Shown here: positions 1-7,723 of the stretch, piece after piece
Layout of the letters: each line of letters begins with the position of its first letter
Position numbering within the stretch: the first letter of the stretch is position 1
Notes under the pieces: generated by a model
What the model was told of the DNA's origin: nothing
Seen by the model: only the letters and a program-made list of their open reading frames with translations
The model's database searches: none
Program-made: the position numbers and the translations under genes
NCBI GenBank assembly: GCA_003022815.1
Contig: PXSL01000127.1
Location: 1 to 15,998, forward strand
Direction of reading: 5' to 3'
Source: Halobacteriales archaeon SW_5_68_122
GTDB taxonomy: Archaea > Halobacteriota > Halobacteria > Halobacteriales > Haloarculaceae
DNA length: 15,998 nt

Positions 1-76
1 CGACGGCGTTCCGGTAGTACCGCGTGCCGCGGCTCTCGCGGTCCAACTGCAGCTGCCGTGTGTTGTCAATGTTCAT
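1..76 (-). CDS. 5' end of an unidentified protein (partial)
   Basis: Only the first 25 codons lie inside the window; the gene continues beyond base 1. Reading leftwards from ATG at 76-74 gives MNIDNTRQLQLDRESRG, then TRYYRNAV. The frame is open to the window edge. An upstream ATG at about 85 is in another frame and meets a stop at once, so the start at 76 is preferred. A TATA-like element lies about 58 bp upstream. The RYYRNAV stretch faintly recalls the N-termini of haloarchaeal ferritin-like / ribonucleotide reductase small-subunit proteins, but 25 residues are too few to assign a function. Confidence 0.5.
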   Translation of the reverse strand, partial: MNIDNTRQLQLDRESRGTRYYRNAV

Positions 77-130
77 GACTGATCCATTACGACGGCACCT
101 ACATAGTGATTGCACCCGTCACTGCAGGCT

Positions 131-138
131 GATATAAG
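131..138 (-). promoter_or_regulatory. TATA-like box for the left-edge gene
   Basis: Read on the minus strand this is CTTATATC, the most AT-rich box in the region. Its centre is about 58 nt before the ATG at 76. Transcription starting 25-28 nt downstream would leave a leader of about 30 nt. The assignment rests on position and composition only. Confidence 0.35.
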
Positions 139-209
139 AGCCGTCGGGCGGCGGGCGGGGTCTCGCGCGGATGGTAAGGCTACTGACTCCGACCCGCGTC
201 ACCGCACGA

Positions 210-234
210 CATGGAGGACGTCTCCATGCGTTTT
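210..234 (+). terminator. Hairpin followed by T-run
   Basis: A perfect 7-bp inverted repeat, CATGGAG and CTCCATG, with a 5-nt loop is followed by GCGTTTT. It looks like an intrinsic terminator on the plus strand, although no gene ends just before it, so it may be a relic. Confidence 0.25.
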
Positions 235-530
235 ACCTCGCACGATAAACTCCCTTAGCTCTTGGCTCGATTCATTGATTTCCTCTACCCTGAAGGGCGA
301 GGCTTCCGCTGGCTATCCATCAGTAGTGTTGAGTTGTAAGGGACTAGCGTGCTTCAGCAGGGATGGCGGCGTTTCCGAACGCCCTCTCCCGCTCGCGGGC
401 TGTGCCTCGCTGCGCGCGGCCGGCGGCCGTGCTTACGTCGGCTCGCTCCGCGAGTGGTCGGCCCCGTTCGAGGTCCCATCCGACCTTGGCCGACCAGCTC
501 TCGCATACCTAAACATCGCCGGTCGTCCGG

Positions 531-1010
531 TCACTCCCCCTCCCGGTAGTCGACTGCGTCCTCGCGGCGGTAGTAGCCGTGGACGGTCCGCTCGCCCTCC
601 CCGCCGGGCGGCGCGCCGGCGAAGACGCCTACCTTTCCGGAGTCGGGATACACCATTACGTCCGGCTCCTTCATCGTCGAGATCATCAGGTACCGCAGCG
701 TCCCCTCGGAGTCGTTGATGACTCGGTGGGCGCCCCGCTCGTCGGCCGGCAGCGCGACGTAATCCCCCGCTTCGAGCGGGACCCGCTCGCCGTCCAGTCG
801 GAGGACGCCCTCGCCGTCCAGCACGAACAGCGCCTCCTCGTTGCCGGTGTGGTAGTGGTACGGCCACGATCGGTCGCCGGCCGGCAGTTCGTAGAGGCTA
901 CACCCCACGTCCTCGCCGTCGGCCGCGGCGGCCAGTTTCTTCCGGCGGAGCCCCGTCTCCCCGCCGGAGAGCGTCGACCACTCGAGGTCAGCCTCGTTGA
1001 CCTTGCTCAT
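531..1010 (-). CDS. Cupin-domain protein
   Basis: This is a 159-aa single-domain cupin, a small beta-barrel protein expected in the cytoplasm. Cupin motif 1 is seen as HYHTGNEEALFVLDG (residues 52-66), with metal ligands His52, His54 and a Glu at 58/59. Motif 2, GDYVALPADERGAHRVIN, spans about 82-99 with His95 as the last ligand. A conserved-looking tail, PDVMVYPDSGKVGVF, is typical of the sugar-isomerase-like or storage-type cupins annotated only as 'cupin'. The substrate is unknown. The start at 1010 gives MSKVNEADLEW; the frame extends upstream but becomes basic and overlaps the divergent gene. Only 52 bp separate it from that divergent AglD-like gene, so the two promoters must overlap. 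Confidence 0.85.
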   Translation of the reverse strand: MSKVNEADLEWSTLSGGETGLRRKKLAAAADGEDVGCSLYELPAGDRSWPYHYHTGNEEALFVLDGEGVLRLDGERVPLEAGDYVALPADERGAHRVINDSEGTLRYLMISTMKEPDVMVYPDSGKVGVFAGAPPGGEGERTVHGYYRREDAVDYREGE

Positions 1011-1031
1011 GGCCAGGGCTCGCCTGGCGAC

Positions 1032-1046
1032 GGCAAAGGCCTTGCC
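1032..1046. promoter_or_regulatory. Quasi-palindrome between divergent cupin and AglD-like genes
   Basis: GGCAA-aggcc-TTGCC lies almost exactly midway between the start codons at 1010 and 1063. Its CAAAGG/CCTTTG core is the only AT-containing box at about -27 of either gene, so both core promoters would overlap here if the transcripts are leaderless. The match to a TATA box is weak. Confidence 0.2.
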
Positions 1047-1062
1047 GCCGACCGTGGCGTTG

Positions 1063-2118
1063 ATGATCCGCCGCCACCGGGGGCGGAGTGTGCAGGGACG
1101 CGACGTCGCCGCGACGGTCGCCGGCCTCGGAGTCGCCGTGGCAGTACTGACGCTCCTAGTCGTCCTCACCGGCGGCGAGGCGGTGCTGACCGCCCTGGGG
1201 CAGGCAGCGCCCCCGCTGGTCGCGGCCGTCGCCGCTGCGGTGCTGGCGTGGCTCTGTCTATGGGGACTCACCCTGCGGGCGGTGTTTTCGGCCGCCGGCG
1301 GGAGCCTCGGCGCCGTCGACGCGGTCCTCGTCAACGCCGGCGCGGCGTTCGCCAACCACGTTACCCCGTTCGGCCAGGTCGGTGGGGAACCGCTGGCCGC
1401 GTGGCTACTGGCCGATATCTCGGGAACCCCTTTCGAGCGGTCGCTCGGCACGATGACCAGTTTCGACACCGTCAACGTGATGCCGTCGTTGAGCCTCGCG
1501 GCGGTCGGCCTCGGTTACTACGCCAGCGTCGCGGTGCTGGGCGCGAGACTGCGCTCGGTGGCGGCTGGCCTCGCCGTCGTCGCGGTAATCGCGCCGGTCC
1601 TGGCGGCGCTGGCGTGGCGCTACAGGCATGACGTCGAGGCGTCGCTGGTCGCGCTGGTCGCGCCGCCGCTTCGGGTCGGCGGCCGATTGCTGCCGGTCGT
1701 CTCGTCGCCGGGACGGGCGGCCGTCGAGAACCGGGTCCGCGGCTTCCTGGGCGCCATCGAATCGGTCGCAACCGACCGGCGCCGCCTCGCGGTCGCTCTG
1801 GCATGTTCGACGGCCGGGTGGCTGGCACAGGTGGTCGGTCTGTGGGTCGCACTGCGGGCGGTCGGCGCCACCGTCCCGCTCTACGTCCCACTATTCGTCG
1901 TCCCGCTGGGGGCCGTTGGAAGCGCGATGCCGACGCCGGGCGGACTGGGGGGCATCGAACCCGTCCAGGTCGGTCTGTTGACCGCGACGACGGCCGCGGC
2001 CGCCGCGACTGTCACCGCCGCCGTTCTCGTGTTCAGCGTCGGCGGCTACCTGTTTACGACTTCCGTCGGTGCGGCCGCGGTCGCGGTCCTGCAGGTTCGC
2101 AAGCGGACCGCCGCCTGA
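1063..2118 (+). CDS. AglD-like membrane protein (LPG synthase TM family, UPF0104)
   Basis: This is a 351-aa polytopic membrane protein with about eight hydrophobic helices. It carries the marks of the lysylphosphatidylglycerol synthase transmembrane family (PF03706). One is the stretch NAGAAFANHVTPFGQVGGEP, where a loop rich in Asn, Pro and Gly joins two helices. The other is PTPGGLGGIEPVQVGLL near the C-terminus. In haloarchaea this family includes AglD, which acts in S-layer N-glycosylation; related proteins are annotated as flippase-like. A role in moving or using lipid-linked sugars is inferred, not shown. ATG at 1063 was chosen because the upstream part of the frame overlaps the divergent cupin gene; GTG at 1054 is an alternative. 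The gene ends before a 243-bp gap with no clear gene. Confidence 0.85.
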   Translation: MIRRHRGRSVQGRDVAATVAGLGVAVAVLTLLVVLTGGEAVLTALGQAAPPLVAAVAAAVLAWLCLWGLTLRAVFSAAGGSLGAVDAVLVNAGAAFANHVTPFGQVGGEPLAAWLLADISGTPFERSLGTMTSFDTVNVMPSLSLAAVGLGYYASVAVLGARLRSVAAGLAVVAVIAPVLAALAWRYRHDVEASLVALVAPPLRVGGRLLPVVSSPGRAAVENRVRGFLGAIESVATDRRRLAVALACSTAGWLAQVVGLWVALRAVGATVPLYVPLFVVPLGAVGSAMPTPGGLGGIEPVQVGLLTATTAAAAATVTAAVLVFSVGGYLFTTSVGAAAVAVLQVRKRTAA

Positions 2119-2361
2119 CGGCCAGTGGCCGAGCAGTCGAGTCGCGCTCCGGCCCCGAGGCGCTCGCTCCGTCCGGCAGTATTGCGAGAGGAGTGCCGCC
2201 GCTGTCGGTCGGGTCGAGGTCCGACGTGGAGCCATTGCGAAGGGTATCGACACGGCCCGCCGGGAAGACGGGCAGCTGTCAACCGTCGAACCCGACGCTA
2301 TCGTACGGATAACCGGTAGCAACTCGCAGTCCCCGGCGGAAGTCGGGCCCGGGCACGGCCG

Positions 2362-3276
2362 TCACCGGTAGCCCAGGCGCTCGAGGCGGGCGGCCACCTC
2401 GGCGCTCGCCGTCTCGCCGACAGCCGCGGCGGCCGCCGGCAGTTCATGGCTCCCGGTGTCGGCCGCCGTCGTGACCGCCCAGGGAACCTCCCTGAGGGGG
2501 CGCAGGGCGAGGCCGGCGGCGTGACCGTACAGGCCCCGCTCGCCGACGGCGTTGCCGTGGTCAGCGGTAATGACTGCGCGGTCGGCGTCAATATTCGACA
2601 GCAGCAGTTCGACCTCCGGGAGCACCGCCCGGAGGTTCGCCCGGTAGGCCCGCCAGACCTCGGCGCGCGAGCAGCGGCCGAACCGGAGGTCCTCCCACAC
2701 CGAGAGCGGTTCGTCGCCGAAGGCCTCGAGCTCGACGCCGTCGTCGCGGCCGTCGACGATGGAGGGAAAGTGCGGCTGCATGTAGTGAACGACCAGGCGG
2801 TCGAGGTCGTGCTCGCGGCCAGCGCGTATCGCCGCGTCGGTCACCGCCCGCGGCCGGACGGTCCCGAGGTCGTCGTCCCAGGCGTCCCGCCAGACCTCCC
2901 GGAGGTGGCCGAGCGCCGCGCCGTCGACGTGGTCGGCGCTGTAGGGGTTGGCGGTCACATAGCCCGTCGAGGAGAGCCGTTCGGGCCGCGCCTCGCCGAA
3001 GGTGGCTTTGAGCCACTCCGTGGAGGTGCCGCCCGGCGAGACCCGCGTCGTCCCGACCGGCAGCACCGAGTCGGGGTCGACCACCTCGGCCCACAGGTCC
3101 GCCCGGCAGGCGTCGAGCACGACGAGCAGGTCCCAGTCGGCGTCGAACACCGGGTCGGCCGACAGACCCCGGCCGTACCTGCGGTACGACCGCGAGAGGA
3201 ACTCCCGGACCGCCCCGAAGCCGGCGCCCCGCAGGTTCCGTACGGCCTCGCCGACGACATCGGAGACGCGGTCCAT
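2362..3276 (-). CDS. Alkaline-phosphatase/sulfatase-fold protein
   Basis: This 304-aa protein has the core of the alkaline phosphatase superfamily. DLLVVLDACRAD (49-60) holds the first metal-binding Asp (D55). SPGGTSTEWL (80-89) sits where the nucleophile is expected, and HYMQPHFP (164-171) follows. ADHGNAVGERGLYGH (238-252) holds the Asp-His pair and a further His. It ends in RLERLGYR, the usual sulfatase-like C-terminus. There is no C-x-P-S-R formylglycine site, so a true sulfatase is unlikely; a Ser/Thr nucleophile (phosphatase or phosphotransferase) is more likely. There is no signal peptide. Relatives often sit in polysaccharide and N-glycan loci, and the divergent neighbour is a glycosyltransferase. 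The substrate is unknown. Confidence 0.75.
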   Translation of the reverse strand: MDRVSDVVGEAVRNLRGAGFGAVREFLSRSYRRYGRGLSADPVFDADWDLLVVLDACRADLWAEVVDPDSVLPVGTTRVSPGGTSTEWLKATFGEARPERLSSTGYVTANPYSADHVDGAALGHLREVWRDAWDDDLGTVRPRAVTDAAIRAGREHDLDRLVVHYMQPHFPSIVDGRDDGVELEAFGDEPLSVWEDLRFGRCSRAEVWRAYRANLRAVLPEVELLLSNIDADRAVITADHGNAVGERGLYGHAAGLALRPLREVPWAVTTAADTGSHELPAAAAAVGETASAEVAARLERLGYR

Positions 3277-3370
3277 ACCGGGCGTCGAACGGCTTGGGAC
3301 TTAATCCCACCCGTTCCGCTCGCCCCCTTGGAAGGGGAAACTACTTGCCATCGACGGAACAGTTGCTGCC
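3277..3370. promoter_or_regulatory. Divergent promoter region, AlkP-fold gene / glycosyltransferase
   Basis: Two TATA-like boxes have leaderless spacing: GATTAAGT on the minus strand (3299-3306, centre 26 nt before the ATG at 3276) and AAACTACTT on the plus strand (3338-3346, centre 29 nt before the GTG at 3371). Between them lies the inverted repeat CCCCTT-gg-AAGGGG at 3324-3337, and GGGA-cttaa-TCCC at 3296-3308 surrounds the minus-strand box. These are candidate operators for coordinated control of the pair. Confidence 0.45.
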
Positions 3371-4375
3371 GTGACCCTCCACGTCGCCGTTTCACACTAC
3401 CCGGAGGGCGTCGGTCACGCCACCCGGATGATGGCGGTCGCCCGCGGCCTCGAACGGCGCGGCGCGTCCGTCTCTCTTGCCGGCGGCGGCCCCGGGCGGC
3501 GACTGTACGAGTCGAACGGCTACGCCGCCTTCGAGCCGCCGCGGGTGGACTACATCGGCGACTACCAGGGCGCCGGCGACCCCCTGAGGGGGCTGGGCCG
3601 CGTCCTGACCGGGAGCCTCCCGGACAGCCTCGACCGGGTCCGCGCCATCCGGTCGTGGCTCCGACGGGAGGCGCCCGATGCCATCGTGACCGACGACATG
3701 TTCACCGTCGCCGCGGCCGCGACGACGTCGGTCCCGCTGTACGTGCTCTCGCACAACGCCGCGGCGCTGTACCGCGACCCTATTATCGGCGCGTCGACGG
3801 CCGCCATCAACCGCTGTCAGCGGCTGGCCGCCGACCGGTTCTTCTACCCGACGGTGTGGCCGCCCGACGAGGGCGACCCCCCGGGAGTCGCCCGCGTGCC
3901 GCCGGTCGCGCTCCCGTCGCCCGCGGAGGCGCCGGACCCCGCGCCCGCCGACCCGGGCGTCGCTCTCGTGCCGTCGACGTACTCGACGTCGTTCGATGCG
4001 CTTGCCGACCGGCTCCGGTCGGCCGGCCACGACGTGACGCTCGTGGGCGACCACGACTGGGGACCCGTCCCCTCGCTATTACCCCTCCTCGGCCGGGCGG
4101 AGGCCGTCGTCTGCTCGGGCTACTCGACGGTCATGGAGGCCGCCGTTGCCGGGTCGCCCTGCGTCATCCTGCCGGCGACGAACGAACAGGAGGGCTTCGC
4201 CCGCCGCCTCGAACCCGTCGAGGGGTTCGTCACCGCCGAGGACCCCGCCGCCGTCGGGGCCGTCCTCGCCGACCCGCCCGCTGCCCCCGCGTTCACGAAC
4301 GGTATCGCCGCCATCGCCGAGCGCATGGTCGACGACCTCGCGGCCTCGACGACGGGTCCGGAGCGGGCGGTCTGA
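3371..4375 (+). CDS. MurG-like glycosyltransferase (GT28/GT1 fold)
   Basis: This 334-aa protein has the two-domain GT-B layout. The N-terminus, HYPEGVGHATRMMAVARGLERRG, contains the Gly-His-x-x-R loop after the first strand (G15, H16), as in MurG and related enzymes. The C-terminal half carries the nucleotide-sugar binding segment SGYSTVMEAAVAGSP (249-263), followed by CVILPATNEQEGFA. There is no membrane helix, so it should act at the inner face of the membrane and transfer a sugar from a nucleotide donor; the acceptor is unknown. The start is GTG at 3371 with a TATA-like box 29 nt upstream, so the mRNA is probably leaderless. The GC-rich linker around 180-195, a run of Pro and Ala, separates the domains. 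The divergent neighbour is an AlkP-fold protein of envelope type. Confidence 0.8.
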   Translation: MTLHVAVSHYPEGVGHATRMMAVARGLERRGASVSLAGGGPGRRLYESNGYAAFEPPRVDYIGDYQGAGDPLRGLGRVLTGSLPDSLDRVRAIRSWLRREAPDAIVTDDMFTVAAAATTSVPLYVLSHNAAALYRDPIIGASTAAINRCQRLAADRFFYPTVWPPDEGDPPGVARVPPVALPSPAEAPDPAPADPGVALVPSTYSTSFDALADRLRSAGHDVTLVGDHDWGPVPSLLPLLGRAEAVVCSGYSTVMEAAVAGSPCVILPATNEQEGFARRLEPVEGFVTAEDPAAVGAVLADPPAAPAFTNGIAAIAERMVDDLAASTTGPERAV

Positions 4376-4775
4376 CGTCGCCGCGGCCGAGAGTTGCGTA
4401 GCGGACGCTCTCCCCATCGTTGTACGATGCCGCTCGACCGCCGCTGCCCCGACGGCCGGCCCCGACAGTCCCCGCCGTGATCGTCGCACCGGCCCACGCT
4501 TCGCCTGACGACGGTACAAGCGTACCCGACTGTCCGTCCGCGACGAGCGCTTACAAAAACGATAGCGCCGGCGACGCCGTCGCGCCGCCGACGGCCAGCC
4601 ACCCGGCGAGAGTCATCGCCACGAGGCCGAGGCCGAGGTGCTAGCGACGAAGGCGCGACTGTCCGGCCAGTCGGTGGTGGGACCGCCTCGGGTTTGGTTC
4701 GGGCGGAGCGGGACCGCGCCGGGCGGGTCTGACGGGGGCCGGGAGGCGTGTTCGCTCCACCTCGGCCATCTCACT
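4376..4775. other. Gap without a clear gene; possible interrupted small ORF
   Basis: No complete gene is convincing in these 400 bp. On the minus strand a frame opens at ATG 4769, eight bases after the acetyltransferase stop. It runs 42 codons to TAG (4643-4641) and then continues in the same frame for 29 more codons to TAA at 4553-4551. The second part reads as a membrane helix, MTLAGWLAVGGATASPALSFL, when started at ATG 4616. The first part is Arg/Pro-rich and looks non-coding, so this may be chance or a decayed small membrane protein. Confidence 0.25.
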
Positions 4776-5258
4776 CTACTCCAGCAGGAAGGTGTGCTCG
4801 GGATAGCGCTCGCCGGCGATGGTCGTCTCGTCGGTTGCGACCCGCTCGAGACCCATCGCGCGGTAGAAGGCCGCTCCGGAGTCGTTGGCGGCGAGGGCGG
4901 TCGCCCGGAGCCGGTCGACGCCCGCCTCGGTCGCCTGCTCGACCAGCGCCTCGAACAGTTCCCGGCCGGCCCCCTCCCCGCGGCTGTCGGGATGGACGTA
5001 CAAACGGAGGAGCGTCACCTCCTCGGGGTCAACGAAGGCGTGGGCGAAGCCGATCACGCTTCCCTCGGCCTCGGCGACGAGGAGTTCCGAGCGGGGTTCC
5101 TTGACATTCTCCCGGAGGCGGTCCGGACCGTACCACTCGTTGAACCCCTTCTCGACGCTTTCTCGGCTCATGATGTCGGGATAGTCGGTCTCCCAGGACG
5201 TGCGGGCCACCTCGCGGACGGCCTCGACGTCCGACCCCATGGCGTCGCGGACGTTCAT
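4776..5258 (-). CDS. GNAT-family N-acetyltransferase
   Basis: This 160-aa protein has the GNAT fold. The N-terminal strand and helix start with MNVRDAMGSDVEAVREVA. The core motif A is LLRLYVHPDSRGEGAGRELF, whose R-G-E-G-A-G loop (about 93-98) binds the pyrophosphate of acetyl-CoA. Motif B, AANDSGAAFYRAMGLE, follows with the usual Tyr. The substrate cannot be told from sequence. An ATG at 5279 would add seven residues, but those codons (GTA, GTT, GTT) are unlike the gene's GC-rich third positions. The box CTCTAAT at about 5285-5291 also has leaderless spacing to 5258, so 5258 is preferred. The gene lies 75 bp after the end of the phosphatase reading frame, in the same direction. Confidence 0.85.
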   Translation of the reverse strand: MNVRDAMGSDVEAVREVARTSWETDYPDIMSRESVEKGFNEWYGPDRLRENVKEPRSELLVAEAEGSVIGFAHAFVDPEEVTLLRLYVHPDSRGEGAGRELFEALVEQATEAGVDRLRATALAANDSGAAFYRAMGLERVATDETTIAGERYPEHTFLLE

Positions 5259-5333
5259 GTCAACAACTACCACGGCCATCCGATTAGAGCTTTCGTCGCC
5301 CGGGGCCGTCGGTGGGCGGTTCCGGCCGTCGAC

Positions 5334-5505
5334 CTACTCGGCGTTTTCGTCGTCGAGACCCCGCTTCAGCAGATAGCCCGCGCCCGCCACGCCGGCGGCG
5401 CCGCCGAGGACGCCGAACCCGGGGCCTTCGGCGTCGGTGGCCGTCCCCTCGGCGCCGTCGGCCGCGGCCGTCTCCTCGCCATTGCCGTCGTCGGCATCTC
5501 GTTGT
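5334..5505 (-). pseudogene. Out-of-frame C-terminal tail of the PhoX-like protein (PGF-CTERM-like)
   Basis: After NGNNE the main frame turns basic, while the frame one base back reads DADDGNGEETAAADGAEGT, then EGPGFGVLGGAAGVAG, AGYLLKRGLDDENAE and TAG. This is an acidic, Thr-containing linker, a Pro-Gly-Phe motif, a short hydrophobic helix and Lys-Arg. That is the layout of the PGF-CTERM signal processed by archaeosortase A in haloarchaea. A single missing base at about 5492-5505 explains the break. There is no homopolymer and no recognisable slippery site at that point. Confidence 0.7.
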
Positions 5506-7627
5506 TGCCGTTCGTGTCGTCGCCGTCGTCCGATTCGCCGCCCTGCGACAGCCGCTGTGCCGACTCCGGCGGCTGGTAGACGTACATCCCGTCGTTGGGA
5601 TAGCTCCGGTTGCCGCCCCGCCAGCCGTCCTCACAGCAGATGACCCGCCCGTCGCGCAGCGCATACACGTTGTCGACGTTCCGGAGCGCGTCGTCGACGT
5701 CGGCCATCGCCTGCTCCTCGGTGAAGTCCGGGCCGACGACAACCGGTTCGAGCGTCGAGACGTCGTAACCGTCTTCGAGTTCCGCGCGGTAGACGACGCC
5801 GCCGTCGACTCGCTCCAGCGAGACGTTGCCGCCCTCATTGGACGGCCCGGCCAGGTCGTCGTTGAACTCCGAGATGCCGAAGTAGATGTAATCGCCCGGC
5901 TCGGCGTCGTCGACGGCGTCGACGCCCTCGGCCTTGTTGAACTCGATGGAGGCGCCGACCTCGGTCGCGGCGTCCCGCGTCTCGAGGAACGGAATCCGGC
6001 GCAGTTCCTCGTCGACGCCGTCGGGGCCCTCCGCCTCCCACTGACGGGCCCACTTGAGGACGTCCTCGCGGGGGATGAAGTCCCCGTTACCGTTCTCGAT
6101 GACCTCGAGGTCGGCCTCCCTCAGCACCTCGCTCGTGACTTCGTCGCCGCGCTCCCAGTCGGTGTGGGTCGCGAGGTAGTCGGCCTGGTCGATGTCGTCG
6201 TACTCGGCGATCCACGCCTCGATTTCGGCGTTGCTGGCGTGGCCGAGTTTCAGCCACTCGACCGCAAGCGAGACCTCCGCCGGCGACTTCCCCGAGGCGG
6301 CCTCGTCGTTGGTGATCTTCGGGGCGTACAGCGTGCCTTCGACGTCCATCGGGTCGTCGTAGCTGGGGATGGGTTCGTCGGCGACGAACTTGTAGATGCC
6401 CTTGCTGTCGCCGTCCGAGCAGCCGTACACCGTCCGCTCGTCGGGCAGAAACTCCGGCGCCTCCCAGGAGGCCCTGCCCATCGCGTAGTGCTTGATGGGC
6501 GTGATCTCCTCGGCCGGCGCCGCAGGGTCCTGTATCTCGACGTGGTAGCCGTACCGGTACACGTTCGGGTACGTTCCAGTGATGGGGTCGATGGGGTTGC
6601 CGTCACCGGCCTCGACGGGGTCGGCGCCGAGGTAGTACGCGAGGTGCTCGACGCCGTCGAGGTTCCAGTACCCCTGGACGTACCAGCCGTCGACCTCGTC
6701 GTACTGCTCGTTGACCGCGTCCTGAATGGCGACGGGATTGGGCCGGTTCCAGAAGTGCGCTGCCGCGACCGACCCCTCGCCGGTGCCGGCCTCGGCCATG
6801 TCGCCGACGGTGTCGGTCAGGCTGGCCCGCGTGTGGGCGTAGTTCTCCTCGGAGGAGACCGGCGTCCCCCACGGCGTCAGGTCGCCGTAGCAGTTAATGC
6901 GCGTGCCGCCCAGCTCGCGGAACTGCGGCGTGTTGACGGTGTTGATGGCCTCGTCGGCGTCGGCCGTCCACTCGCCGTCGTCGGCCCTCCGGAGCGGCGT
7001 CCGCATGATGTTGCCGGGGCTGTTCTCGTCGTTGGTGAACATGTACCCCTCGGTCCCCTCATTGTTCGTGGCGACGAACTGGTTGGAGTCGGGGTTGTAC
7101 CCGGAGTCGCCGTAGGAGGTGCCGGCAAAGTTGTCCGTCGTGACGTCCTGGCCGTCGGGCGTCTGCGTGATACCCCACCGCTCGGTGCCGCCATTTATCT
7201 CGTCGCCCTCCTGGATGAGGACCTCGAACTCGGCCTCGGCCGCCCGGGTGTAGTCCTGCTCCTCGCCGGACGGCGGCGACGGCTCCTCGAACTCGTCGTT
7301 GGTCCCGTCGAACTCGAAATTGAAGCCCCGGTAGTAGCCGAGTCCGCCCCTGTTCCACGGTTCGGGGTTGTCCCGGTGGGGGTGCTGAATGCTGTGAAAC
7401 AGCGTGCCGTCCGAGGTGACGTAGGGGCCGGTCATCTCGGCACCGAACGCCGTCGTCGAGAACCGCTTGAGCGACCCGACCACGCTCGGCGCCCCCTCGG
7501 TCAGCGTATCCTTAGGGTTTATCTCCCGCTCTCCGCGGTCCTTCTGTGCTGCGACTCGACCGGCCGCCCCCGCCCCCACCGCCGCGGCGACGGACGCCTT
7601 CATCAGAGTGCGCCTCTGGAGGTCCAT
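5366..7627 (-). CDS. PhoX-like (DUF839) Tat-secreted phosphatase, 3' end frameshifted
   Basis: The reading frame gives about 753 aa. The N-terminus MDLQRRTLMKASVAAAVGAG is a twin-arginine signal (RR at 5-6), so export is by Tat. The family is recognised from LFHSIQHPHRDNPEP near residue 80, TPWGTPVSSEEN at about 251-262, and CSDGDSKGIYKFVAD near residue 390. These are hallmarks of PhoX/DUF839 proteins, which include Ca-dependent alkaline phosphatases. The likely role is phosphate release from organic esters outside the cell. ATG at 7627 is chosen because upstream codons in the frame are AT-rich and non-coding. From about 5500 onward this frame becomes Arg/Pro-rich. The proper acidic linker and hydrophobic tail continue in another frame to TAG at 5334, so the C-terminus as read is probably not native. 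Confidence 0.85.
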   Translation of the reverse strand: MDLQRRTLMKASVAAAVGAGAAGRVAAQKDRGEREINPKDTLTEGAPSVVGSLKRFSTTAFGAEMTGPYVTSDGTLFHSIQHPHRDNPEPWNRGGLGYYRGFNFEFDGTNDEFEEPSPPSGEEQDYTRAAEAEFEVLIQEGDEINGGTERWGITQTPDGQDVTTDNFAGTSYGDSGYNPDSNQFVATNNEGTEGYMFTNDENSPGNIMRTPLRRADDGEWTADADEAINTVNTPQFRELGGTRINCYGDLTPWGTPVSSEENYAHTRASLTDTVGDMAEAGTGEGSVAAAHFWNRPNPVAIQDAVNEQYDEVDGWYVQGYWNLDGVEHLAYYLGADPVEAGDGNPIDPITGTYPNVYRYGYHVEIQDPAAPAEEITPIKHYAMGRASWEAPEFLPDERTVYGCSDGDSKGIYKFVADEPIPSYDDPMDVEGTLYAPKITNDEAASGKSPAEVSLAVEWLKLGHASNAEIEAWIAEYDDIDQADYLATHTDWERGDEVTSEVLREADLEVIENGNGDFIPREDVLKWARQWEAEGPDGVDEELRRIPFLETRDAATEVGASIEFNKAEGVDAVDDAEPGDYIYFGISEFNDDLAGPSNEGGNVSLERVDGGVVYRAELEDGYDVSTLEPVVVGPDFTEEQAMADVDDALRNVDNVYALRDGRVICCEDGWRGGNRSYPNDGMYVYQPPESAQRLSQGGESDDGDDTNGNNEMPTTAMARRRPRPTAPRGRPPTPKAPGSASSAAPPAWRARAIC

Positions 7628-7723
7628 TCGAACTGCGTTTGATTTCGCTGGTTGAAAAGTAATTGTAAAAGCAATATGTACGAATCCGTTCCGACCGGGG
7701 TGCTCGGCAGTGTTCTGTACTTG

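Larger units (their letters stand above)
77..530. other. Non-coding stretch with hairpins, possible mobile-element remnant
   Basis: No credible gene is seen here. The one long open frame (110-718, plus strand) is rich in Arg, Ser and Pro, unlike haloarchaeal proteins, and runs antisense into the cupin gene. Three inverted repeats are visible. CATGGAG/CTCCATG at 210-228 is followed by TTTT. CCTC-ta-CCCT-ga-AGGG-c-GAGG spans 282-302. CTCGC-tcc-GCGAG lies at 442-454. The part from 225 to 350 is more AT-rich than its surroundings. Together this fits the worn end of an IS200/IS605-type element, but no transposase is present. Confidence 0.4.

Noticed and set aside
110..718. 202-codon open frame on the plus strand
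   Set aside because: It is Arg/Ser-rich and overlaps the cupin gene antisense, with no recognisable domain.
1011..1475. N-terminal extension of the cupin frame
   Set aside because: It is Arg/Thr/Ala-rich sequence antisense to the AglD-like gene; the cupin's natural start is at 1010.
2446..4401. 651-codon open frame on the plus strand
   Set aside because: It runs antisense to the AlkP-fold gene and then out of frame through the glycosyltransferase. It is Arg/Pro-rich without motifs, a shadow caused by high GC.
5492..5505. Programmed ribosomal frameshift in the PhoX-like gene
   Set aside because: There is no slippery heptamer or obvious downstream pseudoknot; a lost base is simpler.
5312..7642. 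776-codon open frame on the plus strand
   Set aside because: It is exactly antisense to the PhoX-like gene, which has a Tat signal and family motifs.
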